A stretch of DNA of 64,000 nt, from NCBI RefSeq assembly GCF_009857915.1, contig NZ_WWCM01000006.1, forward strand, positions 62,001 to 126,000. Reading direction: 5' to 3'. The translations under genes were made by a program, and so were the position numbers. Origin of the DNA: Duganella qianjiadongensis. Lineage in GTDB: Bacteria > Pseudomonadota > Gammaproteobacteria > Burkholderiales > Burkholderiaceae_D. The notes under the pieces are model-generated. The model was given only the letters and a program-made list of their open reading frames with translations, was not told the DNA's origin and searched no databases. Shown one piece after another: positions 20,601-29,060 of this stretch (position 1 is the first letter of the stretch; the number at the start of each line of letters is the position of its first letter).

Positions 20601-20739
20601 TCTGGTCGCGTTCGCGTTCATAGAAATTGTTCGCCAGTAGTGCCAGCCCGATCAAGGCCGGTACCACGCAGGCCCACACCAGCGCATAGATCTGCGCCCG
20701 TATGGTAGGCAGGGGCTGCTTGGCAGAATCGCTCATCAT
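17677..20739 (-). CDS. Hybrid sensor histidine kinase with two receiver domains
   Basis: 1020 aa. Helix 1 at about residues 15-32, a large periplasmic Cache-type sensor domain, helix 2 at about 283-303, a HAMP-like linker, one PAS domain (about 395-510, with GDGIITMTADGRIASFN), HisKA with the phospho-accepting His531 in NMSHELRTPM, a HATPase domain, and two receivers with Asp813 (VDWQLPD) and Asp951 (MDVQMPVMDG). No histidine phosphotransfer domain is attached, so a separate one would be needed. No response-regulator gene is adjacent; output is unknown. The next gene downstream on the plus strand converges on it. Confidence 0.92.
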   Translation of the reverse strand: MMSDSAKQPLPTIRAQIYALVWACVVPALIGLALLANNFYERERDQIQLESLITARALAQAVDRDLNTGITMAMALSHDVSLDNGDLASFYHLASKALRPEFPGFNFVLSDSQSVQLLNTARPFGTRLPDPGSFERINQVFQTGRTLISDVFIGGALQRPLVAVHVPVIREGKVLYVLSVAFLPERLGKILSEQHLPEGRVAGIFDRHGVIVARSHQPEKFIGKYGSASLLAGMSDKGEAAIRTTTLEGTPVYSMYSHSQMSGWAVVIGVPRSTVLAEMLASIRWISLGVIVLLSLGITGAWYFARRIEHSVRALSVAASALGKNGQLQQLVLKPQFREADEAMQTLQSVEAELQHYRHQLESAIEARTSELQQARRDAIDKETRTRTVMDNVGDGIITMTADGRIASFNRAASSIFGYSAEEVLGQELTCLMPEPMRAAHQAGVARYLAGFVPTVVGRNNIELQGLHKNGHTFLLELSIRALFVEGQHLFVGILRDITERKRAERDLRHAMEQAQIASAAKDVFVANMSHELRTPMNAVLGMAHLLATTGLTPEQRRYLEMIRASGQSLLGILNDILDFSKMSAGKIEVYPAPFELDDVLHALASIMSINVGERNLELCLGVAPDVPRELIGDALRLQQILVNLTGNAIKFTEQGEVAVLVERTEALGGSVQLRFTVRDTGIGMTEEQMARLFSPFVQGDLSTTRRYGGTGLGLTISKGLIELLGGGVSVQSQPGQGSTFQFTLPFQLAPQLGPLRTAQPRHLLIVDDNATSLSYLQMTLQAWGWTSVSVNSGADALAHLCSGARFDVVLVDWQLPDMTGPALISAVRQEFGVPLVCMVNAFGRSKLTLEMSAGAAPEFLTKPVTASSLYDAVQTVLASPSLSRDATATPAAPQLLADARLLLAEDNLINQAVARGILEQAGAQVTVAANGEEALALLRSGQQYDLILMDVQMPVMDGYSATRAIRAELRLSLPVLAMTAGVMASEREQCVAAGMDDFIGKPLDVEQMLATIVRHLPLA

Positions 20740-20789
20740 GACAAAAATATTTTCATATAAACAAATCTAGCACAAGCTCCGGCGCCATA

Positions 20790-21929
20790 CTACAGGCCCT
20801 GCCCCAGCTTGAGCAGCGCCGCAACATTTCGTGCCGCCAGACGCACATTCTGTTGCGCCTCGGCCAGCGCCTGCGCCACCGTGCACGGCCGGCTGACCGC
20901 AGCAACACTGGCGGCAATGCCGTGCTGGTAGACCAGTTCGACGCCGCTACCCAGACAGCCGCCTATCACCACCACCGGCTTGCCGTAGCGCTGTGCCAGG
21001 CGCGCCACCCCGATCGGCGTTTTACCGTGCACGGTCTGGCCATCCACCCGGCCTTCCCCGGTCAGTACCAGATCGGCATCGGCGATAGCCTCCGCCAGCC
21101 CGACGGCTTGCGCCACAATGTCGCTACCGGGCCGCAAACTACCGCGCAGGAACACCAGCATTGCCGCCCCAATGCCGCCACCGGCGCCGGCGCCGGGCAG
21201 ATGGGCCACCTGCTGGCCGAACTGGCGCTCCAGCACCGCTGCATAGTGGCGGAGCGCGCTATCGAGCTGCAGCACCTGTTCAGGCGTCGCGCCTTTCTGC
21301 GGGCCGAAGATGACCGAAGCGCCATGCGGTCCCACCAGCGGATTATCCACATCGCAGGCAATCTGGAAGCTGCTTTGCGCCAGCCGCGCATCGAAGCCGC
21401 TCAGCTCTATCTGATCCAGCTGCGCCAGTGCGGCGCCACCGCCGGGCAGTTCCTGCCCGTCCGCGGCCAGCAGCCGCGCACCCAGTGCCTGCAGCATGCC
21501 GGCACCGCCGTCATTGGTGGCGCTGCCGCCCACCCCGAGGATGAAGTGGCGCGCACCGGCGTCCAGCGCAGCGCGGATCAACTGGCCGGTGCCATAAGTG
21601 CTGGCGTGCAGCGCATCGCGCTGCTGCGGCGCCAGCAGCTCCAGCCCGCTGGCGGCAGCCATTTCGATCACGGCAGTGCACCCATCGCCCATCAGGCCAT
21701 AGAAGCCCTGCACCGGCTGGCCCAGCGGGCCGGCTACTGTGCGTTCTATGCGCTGGCCGCCGCTGGCGTCGATCAGCGCCTGCACCGTTCCTTCGCCACC
21801 ATCGGCCATGGGCAGTTTATGGTAGTCGGCCGCCGGATAGATCTCGCGGAAACCCGCTTCGATTGCACTGGCCACCTCCAGAGCGGACAGGCTTTCCTTG
21901 AACGAATCAGGCGCAATAACTATTTTCAT
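20790..21929 (-). CDS. glxK: Glycerate kinase
   Basis: Cytoplasmic kinase of the GlxK/GarK family: phosphorylates D-glycerate (usually to 2-phosphoglycerate) in glyoxylate or glucarate breakdown. 379 aa, the family length. N-terminus KIVIAPDSFKESLSALEVA is the family signature; further blocks are ADGGEGTVQAL, GVGGSATNDGGAGMLQALG and LVLTGEGRVDGQT. Single gene, with no hydroxypyruvate reductase or aldolase nearby, so which pathway it serves is not shown here. 50 bp separate it from the upstream end of the hybrid kinase gene. Confidence 0.92.
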   Translation of the reverse strand: MKIVIAPDSFKESLSALEVASAIEAGFREIYPAADYHKLPMADGGEGTVQALIDASGGQRIERTVAGPLGQPVQGFYGLMGDGCTAVIEMAAASGLELLAPQQRDALHASTYGTGQLIRAALDAGARHFILGVGGSATNDGGAGMLQALGARLLAADGQELPGGGAALAQLDQIELSGFDARLAQSSFQIACDVDNPLVGPHGASVIFGPQKGATPEQVLQLDSALRHYAAVLERQFGQQVAHLPGAGAGGGIGAAMLVFLRGSLRPGSDIVAQAVGLAEAIADADLVLTGEGRVDGQTVHGKTPIGVARLAQRYGKPVVVIGGCLGSGVELVYQHGIAASVAAVSRPCTVAQALAEAQQNVRLAARNVAALLKLGQGL

Positions 21930-22197
21930 ATTTTTTAGCGTTGCTTAAGAACGACAGTCGGGCTGGTGTTACTAACCGCCGCAGGCAGACTGTGCGTGCC
22001 GGTTAAAGCGCTTATCGTACCAAAAGGAGCTCGACTGTGGCGTACTTGCTACGCCGGGCAACAACACTGGTCGATATATCATCGTTGTAAAAGCCGCCAT
22101 TTCTCGGCACGCCTGCTTTTCTGCTGTATGATCTGCCGTTGCCCGTGCCCACAAGGCTGATACGGGTAAGGAACCACTACAATAAGACTGGAGTCAC

Positions 22198-23589
22198 ATG
22201 AGCCTATTTCGCACCAAGAATCTCGATGAGATGATCGCCCACAGCCGCAAACCTGGCGGTCTGGCAAAAGTTCTGGGTCCGTTCGACCTGATACTGATGG
22301 GTATCGGCGCCATTGTCGGCACCGGCATCTTCGTTCTGACCGGTACCGGCGCTGTCACGGCTGGCCCCGCGCTCACCCTGTCCTTCATCGTTGCCGCTAT
22401 CGCCTGTGGCTTTGCGGCATTGTGCTATGCGGAATTCGCCTCCACCGTTCCGGTGGCTGGCTCCATCTACACCTACACCTATGCCACGCTGGGCGAACTG
22501 GCCGCGTGGATGATAGGCTGGGACCTGCTGCTCGAATACGGTCTCGCAACGTCGGCCGTATCGGTAGGCTGGTCCGGCTACTTCCAGTCGCTGATCGCCG
22601 GTTTCGGCCTGCACCTGCCGGTGGAGCTGACGGCTGCGCCGGGCGCGCTGCCGGGCGTGACCACCTATATCAACCTGCCCGCGCTGTGCATCATGCTGGT
22701 GCTGACCGCCATGCTGGGCTGGGGCGTACGCGAATCGGCCCGCCTCAACAATATCATGGTGGCCATCAAGATAGGCGTGGTGCTGCTGTTCATACTGGTG
22801 GGTGCGCGCCACGTGGAACCGGCTAACTGGCAGCCATTCATGCCGTTCGGCTACCATGGCATGCTGACCGCTTCCGCGCTGGTATTCTTTGCTTTCATCG
22901 GTTTCGACGCGGTGACATCGGCTGCGGAAGAAGTCAAACGCCCTGAACGCGATCTGCCTATCGGCATTATCGGTTCGCTCGCTGCCTGTACCGTGCTGTA
23001 TGTAATCGTGTCGGCCATCATGACCGGCATCGTGCCTTACCAGCAGTTCCTCGGCATAGACCACCCTGTCTCGCTGGCACTCAAACATGCCGGGGAAAAC
23101 TGGTTCGCCGGCTTCGTCGATCTGGGCGCCATACTGGGCATGACCACCGTGATTCTGGTGATGGCTTACGGCCAGACCCGTATCATCTTCGCCATGTCGC
23201 GCGACGGCCTGCTGCCCAAGCGTCTGTCGAACGTGCACCCACGCCTGAAAACGCCATTCTTCGCTACCTGGCTGGTGGGCATCATCTTCGGCCTGATCGC
23301 TGCAGTCGTGCCGCTGAACGTGCTGACCGAGCTGATCAACATCGGTACGCTGGCGGCCTTCAGTCTGGTCTCGGTGGCGGTGATCATCATGCGCAAAAAG
23401 CGTCCTGATCTGAAGCGCGCCTTCCGCTGCCCGGGCGTACCCGTGGTGCCGGCACTGGCAGTAGCCTTCTGCATCATGCTGATGGTCTACCTGAGCGCCT
23501 TCACCTGGGTGGCTTTCGGCATCTGGCTGCTGCTGGGTCTGGCTGTGTATTTCGGCTATGCCCGCAGGCACTCGCTGCTGAACAAATAA
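22198..23589 (+). CDS. APC-family amino acid permease (cationic amino acid type)
   Basis: Inner-membrane importer of 463 aa with 12 helices. GPFDLILMGIGAIVGTGIFV, CYAEFASTVPVAGSIYTY and FIGFDAVTSAAEEVKRPERD are hallmarks of the YfnA/CAT-like branch of the APC superfamily, distinct from the AAT permease at 12262. GGAG lies six bases before ATG. The 268-bp leader (21930-22197) holds a possible minus-10 box TATGAT near 22125 but no other gene. Substrate not assignable with certainty. Confidence 0.87.
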   Translation: MSLFRTKNLDEMIAHSRKPGGLAKVLGPFDLILMGIGAIVGTGIFVLTGTGAVTAGPALTLSFIVAAIACGFAALCYAEFASTVPVAGSIYTYTYATLGELAAWMIGWDLLLEYGLATSAVSVGWSGYFQSLIAGFGLHLPVELTAAPGALPGVTTYINLPALCIMLVLTAMLGWGVRESARLNNIMVAIKIGVVLLFILVGARHVEPANWQPFMPFGYHGMLTASALVFFAFIGFDAVTSAAEEVKRPERDLPIGIIGSLAACTVLYVIVSAIMTGIVPYQQFLGIDHPVSLALKHAGENWFAGFVDLGAILGMTTVILVMAYGQTRIIFAMSRDGLLPKRLSNVHPRLKTPFFATWLVGIIFGLIAAVVPLNVLTELINIGTLAAFSLVSVAVIIMRKKRPDLKRAFRCPGVPVVPALAVAFCIMLMVYLSAFTWVAFGIWLLLGLAVYFGYARRHSLLNK

Positions 23590-23596
23590 GCCACGC

Positions 23597-23646
23597 GGCC
23601 GGACTTCCGGCCAAGCTGCCCGATCGAAGCGCGCGCCGCTTCGATC
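23597..23646. terminator. Two tandem perfect hairpins after the APC permease
   Basis: First stem GGCCGG (23597-23602) / CCGGCC (23607-23612). Second stem GATCGAAGCG (23622-23631) / CGCTTCGATC (23637-23646), ten bases perfect, loop of five. No T-run follows, so this is a strong structure that may end transcription or protect the mRNA. Confidence 0.5.
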
Positions 23647-23691
23647 TAGCGCAAACGGCACAGCGGCCAGATATGCGAATGTCTGGCCACC

Positions 23692-24768
23692 ATGCCCACC
23701 TCTCCCTACCTGTTCCAACGGCTTGACGGCCACGCCAGCGACACGGCCTTGCGCCATGAATGGCACCAACTGGCCGCTGCCAGCAGCAGTAGCGAAGCCA
23801 TTTACCAGACTCCCGCCTTCGCGAATTTTCTCGCCTCCGGTGCCAGTGAAGGCCACAGCTTCTATCTGTACGGCGCCTATCAGGCGGCTACGCGACAGCG
23901 TCTGGGTCTGGTTCCCCTTATGCTGACCAGCACTGGCAGTCGCTGGCCGCACAAGGGCGCGCAGCTGATCATGCTGGGCAGCAGTCCATTGCTGGAACCT
24001 GAACCCGTCCTGCTCGACGCACTGCATGCCTTTCTCTACGCCGAGTTCCCCCAGATACAGGCGCTGGTCTACCCCGCCCTGCCAGCCAGCCACGCCATCT
24101 GGCGGCATCTGCAGCGCAGCCGACAATTGCTGGCCCTGCCCCTGCACGGCTGGCGCAACTGTCATAGTCTGATCCTGCCGCGCAGCTATGCCGACTATCT
24201 GGCACTACTGGGCAGCAAGCGGCGCTACAACCTGAAACGGCAGCAGCGCCAGCTGGCGCAAGCTGCAGGCAGCGAACTGGCTTTGCAGGTGATTGCCGAA
24301 CTACAGGATCTGCCAGTGCTGCAGCAAGGCCTGCAGGCTTGCTGCCCGCCTGAACGGCTGCGGCATTTGTGGAGCGAGACGGAAATGCAGACACTGGCGC
24401 AGCAAGGCCTGCTGCTGTGCTTTCGGGTCGACGCCGGTACGCGCTGCTGCGGCGTGATACTGGGACTGCAGGCCACTACCTCGTATCACCTGTTCAATAT
24501 ACTGCCGGCGCCGCAATGGCATGCGCTATCGGCTGGCACCAGCATCCTGCAAATGGTAATGGCCTACCTGGCCGATCAGACCCAGCTCAGCAAAGTGGAA
24601 TTCGGCTATGGCGAGCCGGCCCAGGGCTACCAGTCGGCCAACCAGATCTGCCAGCGCAGTCATGTGTTGCTGCTGCGCCGCACGCCAGCCCATCATGCGT
24701 ACAGGCTATGGCACCGCTTGCGGACAGCCATACAGCAGTGCCTGAAGCGGCAGGTGCAGGCGCGCTAG
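23692..24768 (+). CDS. GNAT-like acyltransferase (BioF2/CelD-like)
   Basis: 358 aa, cytoplasmic. The layout matches the BioF2/FemAB-like GNAT fold: an N-terminal half with YQTPAFANFLA, a middle block SYADYLALLGSKRRYNLKRQQRQL that is the typical motif of the domain, and a C-terminal half with RVDAGTRCCGVILGLQ and FGYGEPAQGYQSANQICQRS. Such proteins are often linked to polysaccharide or surface modification, but no such cluster is adjacent. Start ATG 23692 has no clear ribosome site. Converges on a sigma-54 regulator gene. Confidence 0.7.
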   Translation: MPTSPYLFQRLDGHASDTALRHEWHQLAAASSSSEAIYQTPAFANFLASGASEGHSFYLYGAYQAATRQRLGLVPLMLTSTGSRWPHKGAQLIMLGSSPLLEPEPVLLDALHAFLYAEFPQIQALVYPALPASHAIWRHLQRSRQLLALPLHGWRNCHSLILPRSYADYLALLGSKRRYNLKRQQRQLAQAAGSELALQVIAELQDLPVLQQGLQACCPPERLRHLWSETEMQTLAQQGLLLCFRVDAGTRCCGVILGLQATTSYHLFNILPAPQWHALSAGTSILQMVMAYLADQTQLSKVEFGYGEPAQGYQSANQICQRSHVLLLRRTPAHHAYRLWHRLRTAIQQCLKRQVQAR

Positions 24769-24769
24769 C

Positions 24770-24785
24770 CTGCCTGCGCAGGCAG
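24770..24785. terminator. Short palindrome between convergent genes
   Basis: CTGCCT GCGC AGGCAG, six-base stem with a four-base loop, in the 21-base gap between the GNAT gene stop and the response-regulator stop. No T-run; a weak bidirectional terminator at best. Confidence 0.35.
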
Positions 24786-24789
24786 CGGT

Positions 24790-26154
24790 TCAGGGATTAT
24801 CGCGCGGCCACAATTTTTTCAGTTTGTACCACAGCGTGCGTTCGCTGATATCGAGCGCAGCGGCTGCACGGGGCTTGCTGCCACCAGCTTCGCGCAAGGC
24901 CTGCTCGATCAGGCGCGCTTCGAACTGTTCCACCGCAGGGCCTAGCGGTCCCACCTCCGGCGCTGCACTGATACTGCCAGCCGCAGGCGGACTGGCCTGC
25001 AGCGAGAAGTGGCTGGCGCGCGGTGCTGCCCCGCCGCTCAGCACCAGCGCGCGCTCCATGACGTTCTGCAATTCGCGCACATTGCCGGGCCAGTCATAGT
25101 CGTGCAACGCCTGCAGTACCGCCTCTTCAAGCAATTCTTCATGCGCGCCACGGTAGCCGAACTTGCGGGCGAAATGGCGGGCCAGCGCGGCAATATCTTC
25201 CTTGCGCTGGCGCAGCGGCGGCAGCGCCACCGGAAATACATTCAGCCGGTAGTACAGGTCTTCACGCAGCGTACCCTGACGCACAGCGTCCAGCGGGCGG
25301 CGATTGGTGGCCGCGATAATGCGCAGATCGAGCTCCTGGCGGCGGTTGCTGCCCAAGCGCTCGATCATATTGTCCTGCAGGAAGCGCAGCAGTTTGGTCT
25401 GCAAAGCCATCGGCATTTCCGTCAGCTCGTCCAGAAACACCGTGCCTTCATTGGCCAGTTCGAATTTACCGATGCGGTCCTTGAGCGCGCCCGTGAAAGC
25501 GCCCTTATCGTAGCCGAACAGCTCCGCCTCCAGCATGTCGGCCGGAATGGCGGCGCAATTAATCGGTACAAACAGCTTGTCGCGCCGCGGCGAAGCATTG
25601 TGGATCGCACGTGCTGCCAGTTCCTTGCCGGTACCGGTTTCGCCGGCGATCATCACCGAAGCCTTGGTGGGCGCCACCTGCTGGATCAGGCCATACACCT
25701 CGCGCATGGGCGCACTGGTGCCGACAAACTCGTCCCAGCCACGGTTGATTTCCTCGCGCATGAAGCGGTTCTGGCGCTGCAGCGCCGCTTCACCCAGCGT
25801 GCGTTCGATCGCCAGTTCCAGTGCTTCCAGATCGAAGGGGCGCAGAATGTAGTCGCTGGCGCCGTAACGCATGGCTTCTACCGCCGACTGCACCGTGCCA
25901 TGGGCGGTGATGACGATGACGGGTACCTGATTACCTTCTTCGCGCAAGGCACGCAGCAGCCCCATGCCGTCCAGCTCGGGCATGCGCATATCGGTCAGGA
26001 CCAGATCGACCGGATGGGCGGCCAGCTGCACCAGCGCTTCGCGCCCGTTGGCAGCGCCATACACCACATGGCCGGCGTTGCGCAGCATGATCTCCAGCAC
26101 ACGGCGCATATTCGGTTCGTCGTCAACGACGAGGACATAACGTTGATGCAGCAT
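24790..26154 (-). CDS. Sigma-54-dependent response regulator (NtrC family)
   Basis: 454 aa. Receiver domain (1-115) with Asp55 in LVLTDMRMPE; AAA+ domain with Walker A GETGTGKE (171-178) and the sigma-54 contact loop GAFTGA (218-223), so it should activate sigma-54 promoters; C-terminal Fis-type helix-turn-helix (AAAALDISERTLWYKLKKL). ATG 26154 follows GGAG and lies 13 bases after the kinase stop. Odd: the conserved Lys-Pro of the receiver is Arg-Pro (YILRPFD, Arg105), which may alter phosphorylation signalling. Its cognate kinase is just upstream and a porin operon is divergent, the probable target. Confidence 0.92.
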   Translation of the reverse strand: MLHQRYVLVVDDEPNMRRVLEIMLRNAGHVVYGAANGREALVQLAAHPVDLVLTDMRMPELDGMGLLRALREEGNQVPVIVITAHGTVQSAVEAMRYGASDYILRPFDLEALELAIERTLGEAALQRQNRFMREEINRGWDEFVGTSAPMREVYGLIQQVAPTKASVMIAGETGTGKELAARAIHNASPRRDKLFVPINCAAIPADMLEAELFGYDKGAFTGALKDRIGKFELANEGTVFLDELTEMPMALQTKLLRFLQDNMIERLGSNRRQELDLRIIAATNRRPLDAVRQGTLREDLYYRLNVFPVALPPLRQRKEDIAALARHFARKFGYRGAHEELLEEAVLQALHDYDWPGNVRELQNVMERALVLSGGAAPRASHFSLQASPPAAGSISAAPEVGPLGPAVEQFEARLIEQALREAGGSKPRAAAALDISERTLWYKLKKLWPRDNP

Positions 26155-26167
26155 CACACTCCATTCA

Positions 26168-27922
26168 TCAGGATAATTTACGCGGCAGCCGGATGATAAA
26201 ACGGGCACCGCCGGAGCGGCCCGCATCCACGCTGATTTCGCCTGCATGGGCCTGGACTATCTGCTGGACTATGGCCAGCCCCAGTCCCACTCCGCCTTCG
26301 CGGCGGAAGAAAAATGCTTCGAACACGCGGCTACGGTCGGCCGCTGCGATGCCCGGCCCGTCGTCTTCGATCTCGATCTGCATGCTGCTGCCATCGAGCA
26401 GCGTCGCGATGCGTATGGTGCCGCCCTGTGCCATCACCTGCATGGCATTGTGCAGCAGATTCAGCAGCACTTGCGTCAGCTGTTCGCTGTCGCCGTCCAG
26501 CCACGGATCATCGGCCCGCAGCTCTTCTTCGATGACGATGGCGCGCTGTTCGAGCTGGTTGGCCAGCAGGCTGGCGGCATGCCGTACCAGCTGGTGCATA
26601 TCGCAGCGTGCCATGTACAGCGGACGGGCGCGGGCACTGTCGAGCATGGCCGACACCAGATTATTCAGCCGCGCCGTCTCGCTTTCTATAAAGCCCAGCA
26701 ATTCCTTGCCCTGCTCACTGATGCCTTTTTCACGCCGCAGCATCTGGGCCGAGGAACGCAGTATGCCTAGCGGCGTGCGCACTTCATGAATGATGACGGC
26801 AGCCATTTCGCCGATCACGGCCAGTTTGGCAGTCTTCACCAGCCGCCCGCGCGCCTGATCGATATCGCGCATCATCTGGGCATATGCCTGGCCCAGTTCA
26901 CCCAGCTCGCCTTTAGCCGCAGGCGGCTGCATCTGCACATCCTGCCCCAGCTGATAGCTACGGGTAAACGCCGTCAGCGCCACGATAGGGCCGGCAATGG
27001 TGGCGCTGATCTTGCGCGCAGCAGCAACCGTCGCCAGCACCAGCAAGGCCAGAATCGCCAGCGAGATCAGCGCCATATTGCGCACCGGCGCCAGCGCCAT
27101 GTCGCGCTCCTGCAGCACCAGCACGCTCAGGCCCACGCCGGCAAAACCCGCATAGGCAGGCGAGCGGCCCAGTCCGGCCAGCACAGGCCTGGCCTGAGGA
27201 CCGGGCCCAGCATGCAGAAATGCGCTTTCGGCCTGCTGCTCAAGCCGCCAGTCAGCCAGCTGCAGGCCAGGCTGCAGACTGGCCTCGCCCACGGCGCCCG
27301 CCGCTGCCAGCGCACTGCCATCGCTATCGAGCAGCAACACAGCGTGACCTTGTGCCGCGTGAGCGAGCAGCTCCTGTACCGGCTGCCAGTCCACTGCCAG
27401 CACCAGTTCGCCCTGCCGGCTGGCGCTATACTGGTTATACAAGGCCACGCGGATACGCAACACGGCAGCGCCGCCAGCATCCACCGGCCGCTCCAGCACC
27501 AGCTGCGAACCGGCCAGCTGCACCTGCTTCCACACTGGCGCGGCCGGCAATTGCTGTCCCAGTGCAGACATATCGCTGCTGGCCACCACCTGATGCTGAT
27601 TATTTAACACATCCAGACGGCGGTACACGCCGCCATAGCCAACCTGCAATTTGGCAAGAAAATTGCTTAGACGTTTATCGACGTCCTGCACCTGCACATC
27701 CTGCATGACTTCGAAAGTGCTCCAGGCTGCGCCGTTCTGCAAGCGTTCGAACAGGATCTTGTTGACGTCGGCGGCGACGGCATGGGCCTGATTGACCAGT
27801 CCCCGTTCGATTTCGTCCTGCATGGACTGGCGCGCTTTGAAAAAGGCCAGCGCAGCCAGCACCATGGCCGGTACCAGCCCGAGCAGGAGGAAAGCACGCA
27901 ACAAGGTCGTTCTGATATTCAC
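26168..27922 (-). CDS. Sensor histidine kinase partnered with the sigma-54 regulator
   Basis: 584 aa from a GTG start at 27922 (VNIRTTLLRAFLLLGLVPAM); in-frame starts further upstream would run into the divergent porin gene. Helix 1 at about residues 8-28, periplasmic sensor domain to about 290, helix 2 near 295-318, HAMP, HisKA with His379 in IIHEVRTPLG, and a C-terminal ATPase domain ending in GGVGLGLAIVQQIV. The HEVRTPLG form of the H-box is typical of NtrB/ZraS-like kinases that work with sigma-54 regulators. The start codon is only 22 bp from the divergent porin start. Confidence 0.88.
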   Translation of the reverse strand: MNIRTTLLRAFLLLGLVPAMVLAALAFFKARQSMQDEIERGLVNQAHAVAADVNKILFERLQNGAAWSTFEVMQDVQVQDVDKRLSNFLAKLQVGYGGVYRRLDVLNNQHQVVASSDMSALGQQLPAAPVWKQVQLAGSQLVLERPVDAGGAAVLRIRVALYNQYSASRQGELVLAVDWQPVQELLAHAAQGHAVLLLDSDGSALAAAGAVGEASLQPGLQLADWRLEQQAESAFLHAGPGPQARPVLAGLGRSPAYAGFAGVGLSVLVLQERDMALAPVRNMALISLAILALLVLATVAAARKISATIAGPIVALTAFTRSYQLGQDVQMQPPAAKGELGELGQAYAQMMRDIDQARGRLVKTAKLAVIGEMAAVIIHEVRTPLGILRSSAQMLRREKGISEQGKELLGFIESETARLNNLVSAMLDSARARPLYMARCDMHQLVRHAASLLANQLEQRAIVIEEELRADDPWLDGDSEQLTQVLLNLLHNAMQVMAQGGTIRIATLLDGSSMQIEIEDDGPGIAAADRSRVFEAFFFRREGGVGLGLAIVQQIVQAHAGEISVDAGRSGGARFIIRLPRKLS

Positions 27923-27944
27923 TGGTCTAGTGTACGATGACTGA

Positions 27945-29060
27945 ATGAAACAAGGAAAGCAAATGGCGTTCCACGCAATTAAAATATTCTGCCGCAAACC
28001 CGGTGCGCCTGTGCTGGGGACGGCATTACTGGGCCTGACGCTGGCCATCCCGCCCCTGCCTGCGCTAGCCCAGCAGGAAACGGCCAGCCCCGGCTATGTA
28101 CTGGGCGAGGGGCTGGAACTGGGCCGCACGGGCGTGCGCATAGGCGGCTATGGCTCGGCCCAGTGGCAGCAGATGGACTACGAGCAGACCCCTGCCTCGG
28201 TCAGCCATTTCAGCCTGTTTCTGTGGTCCGACATCGGCCCGCGCCTGAAATTTTTTACCGAATGGGATAATCAGGAAAACCATACGGCCGACCACGACCA
28301 CGAATACGAACGCGAGGGCAGCCGCTTTCTGTCCGTCGAGCGGCTCTATCTCGATTACAGTTTCAGCGACAATCTGACGCTGCGGGCAGGAAAATTCCTC
28401 ACCCCGATAGGCCGCTGGAATCAGCTTCATGCCGACCCGCTGGTCTGGACTACCGCCCGTCCCCTGCTCACCCGCGATCTGTTCCCCGATAACGTCACCG
28501 GCGTCATGGCCATGGGCAATACCGAAATCGCCGGGCGCAGCTACGAATACATGCTGTATCACTCGGCTGGCAGCCAGCTGCAGCCGGACCCCACCCAGAC
28601 TCCGTTCGACCATGCTTACGGCGGCCGCCTCGTGATGCCGCTCGGCGATACGCTGCAACTGGGCATATCCGTGGCCCGCTTCGAGCAGAACCCGGGCCGG
28701 CCGGGCCCGTTCTGGAAGCATGGCGAGTACAAACGCCTGCTGGCCATGGATTTCATGTGGGCCAAGCACGGTTACGAATTCAGCGGCGAAGCCTTGCGGC
28801 GCCAGTCCAGTGCCGGTGCCGCCCATAGCGAACACGGCAGTTTTATACAAGGCGTAGTACCTGTATGGGGGCCACTGAGCGCGGTGGGCCGCCTCGAGCA
28901 CATCAGCATGCCCATGATGAAACAGTCGCTGCAGCGCAGCGTGATCGGACTGAATTACCGTTACAGCCGTGCAGTATCCATCAAGCTGGAAAACATCCAC
29001 GATAGCGGCCCGGTCGGCGCGCGTAGCGGACTATTGGCTTCGGCGAGCGTGCTGTTCTGA
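27945..29060 (+). CDS. Outer-membrane porin-like beta-barrel protein
   Basis: 371 aa. Signal peptide ending LPALAQQ (cleavage near residue 42 from the first ATG). The mature part alternates polar and aromatic residues in short strands and ends in a strand with terminal Phe (LLASASVLF), as in outer-membrane barrels. YLDYSFSDNLTLRAGKFLTPIGRWNQ is reminiscent of OprP/OprO-type and related porins. An ATG at 27963 is an alternative start that would leave 40 bp to the divergent kinase. The next gene starts on its stop codon (TGATG). Substrate unknown; the partner suggests an anion such as phosphate. Confidence 0.78.
   Translation: MKQGKQMAFHAIKIFCRKPGAPVLGTALLGLTLAIPPLPALAQQETASPGYVLGEGLELGRTGVRIGGYGSAQWQQMDYEQTPASVSHFSLFLWSDIGPRLKFFTEWDNQENHTADHDHEYEREGSRFLSVERLYLDYSFSDNLTLRAGKFLTPIGRWNQLHADPLVWTTARPLLTRDLFPDNVTGVMAMGNTEIAGRSYEYMLYHSAGSQLQPDPTQTPFDHAYGGRLVMPLGDTLQLGISVARFEQNPGRPGPFWKHGEYKRLLAMDFMWAKHGYEFSGEALRRQSSAGAAHSEHGSFIQGVVPVWGPLSAVGRLEHISMPMMKQSLQRSVIGLNYRYSRAVSIKLENIHDSGPVGARSGLLASASVLF

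Noticed and set aside
21930..22197. Possible riboswitch or small RNA in the 268-bp leader of the APC permease
   Set aside because: I could not find a conserved riboswitch core or a strong hairpin followed by a T-run; only a possible minus-10 box.
22204..24165. 653-codon open frame opposite the APC permease and GNAT gene
   Set aside because: Spans two well-supported genes and their gap on the other strand; sequence is His/Gln-rich without any recognisable fold.
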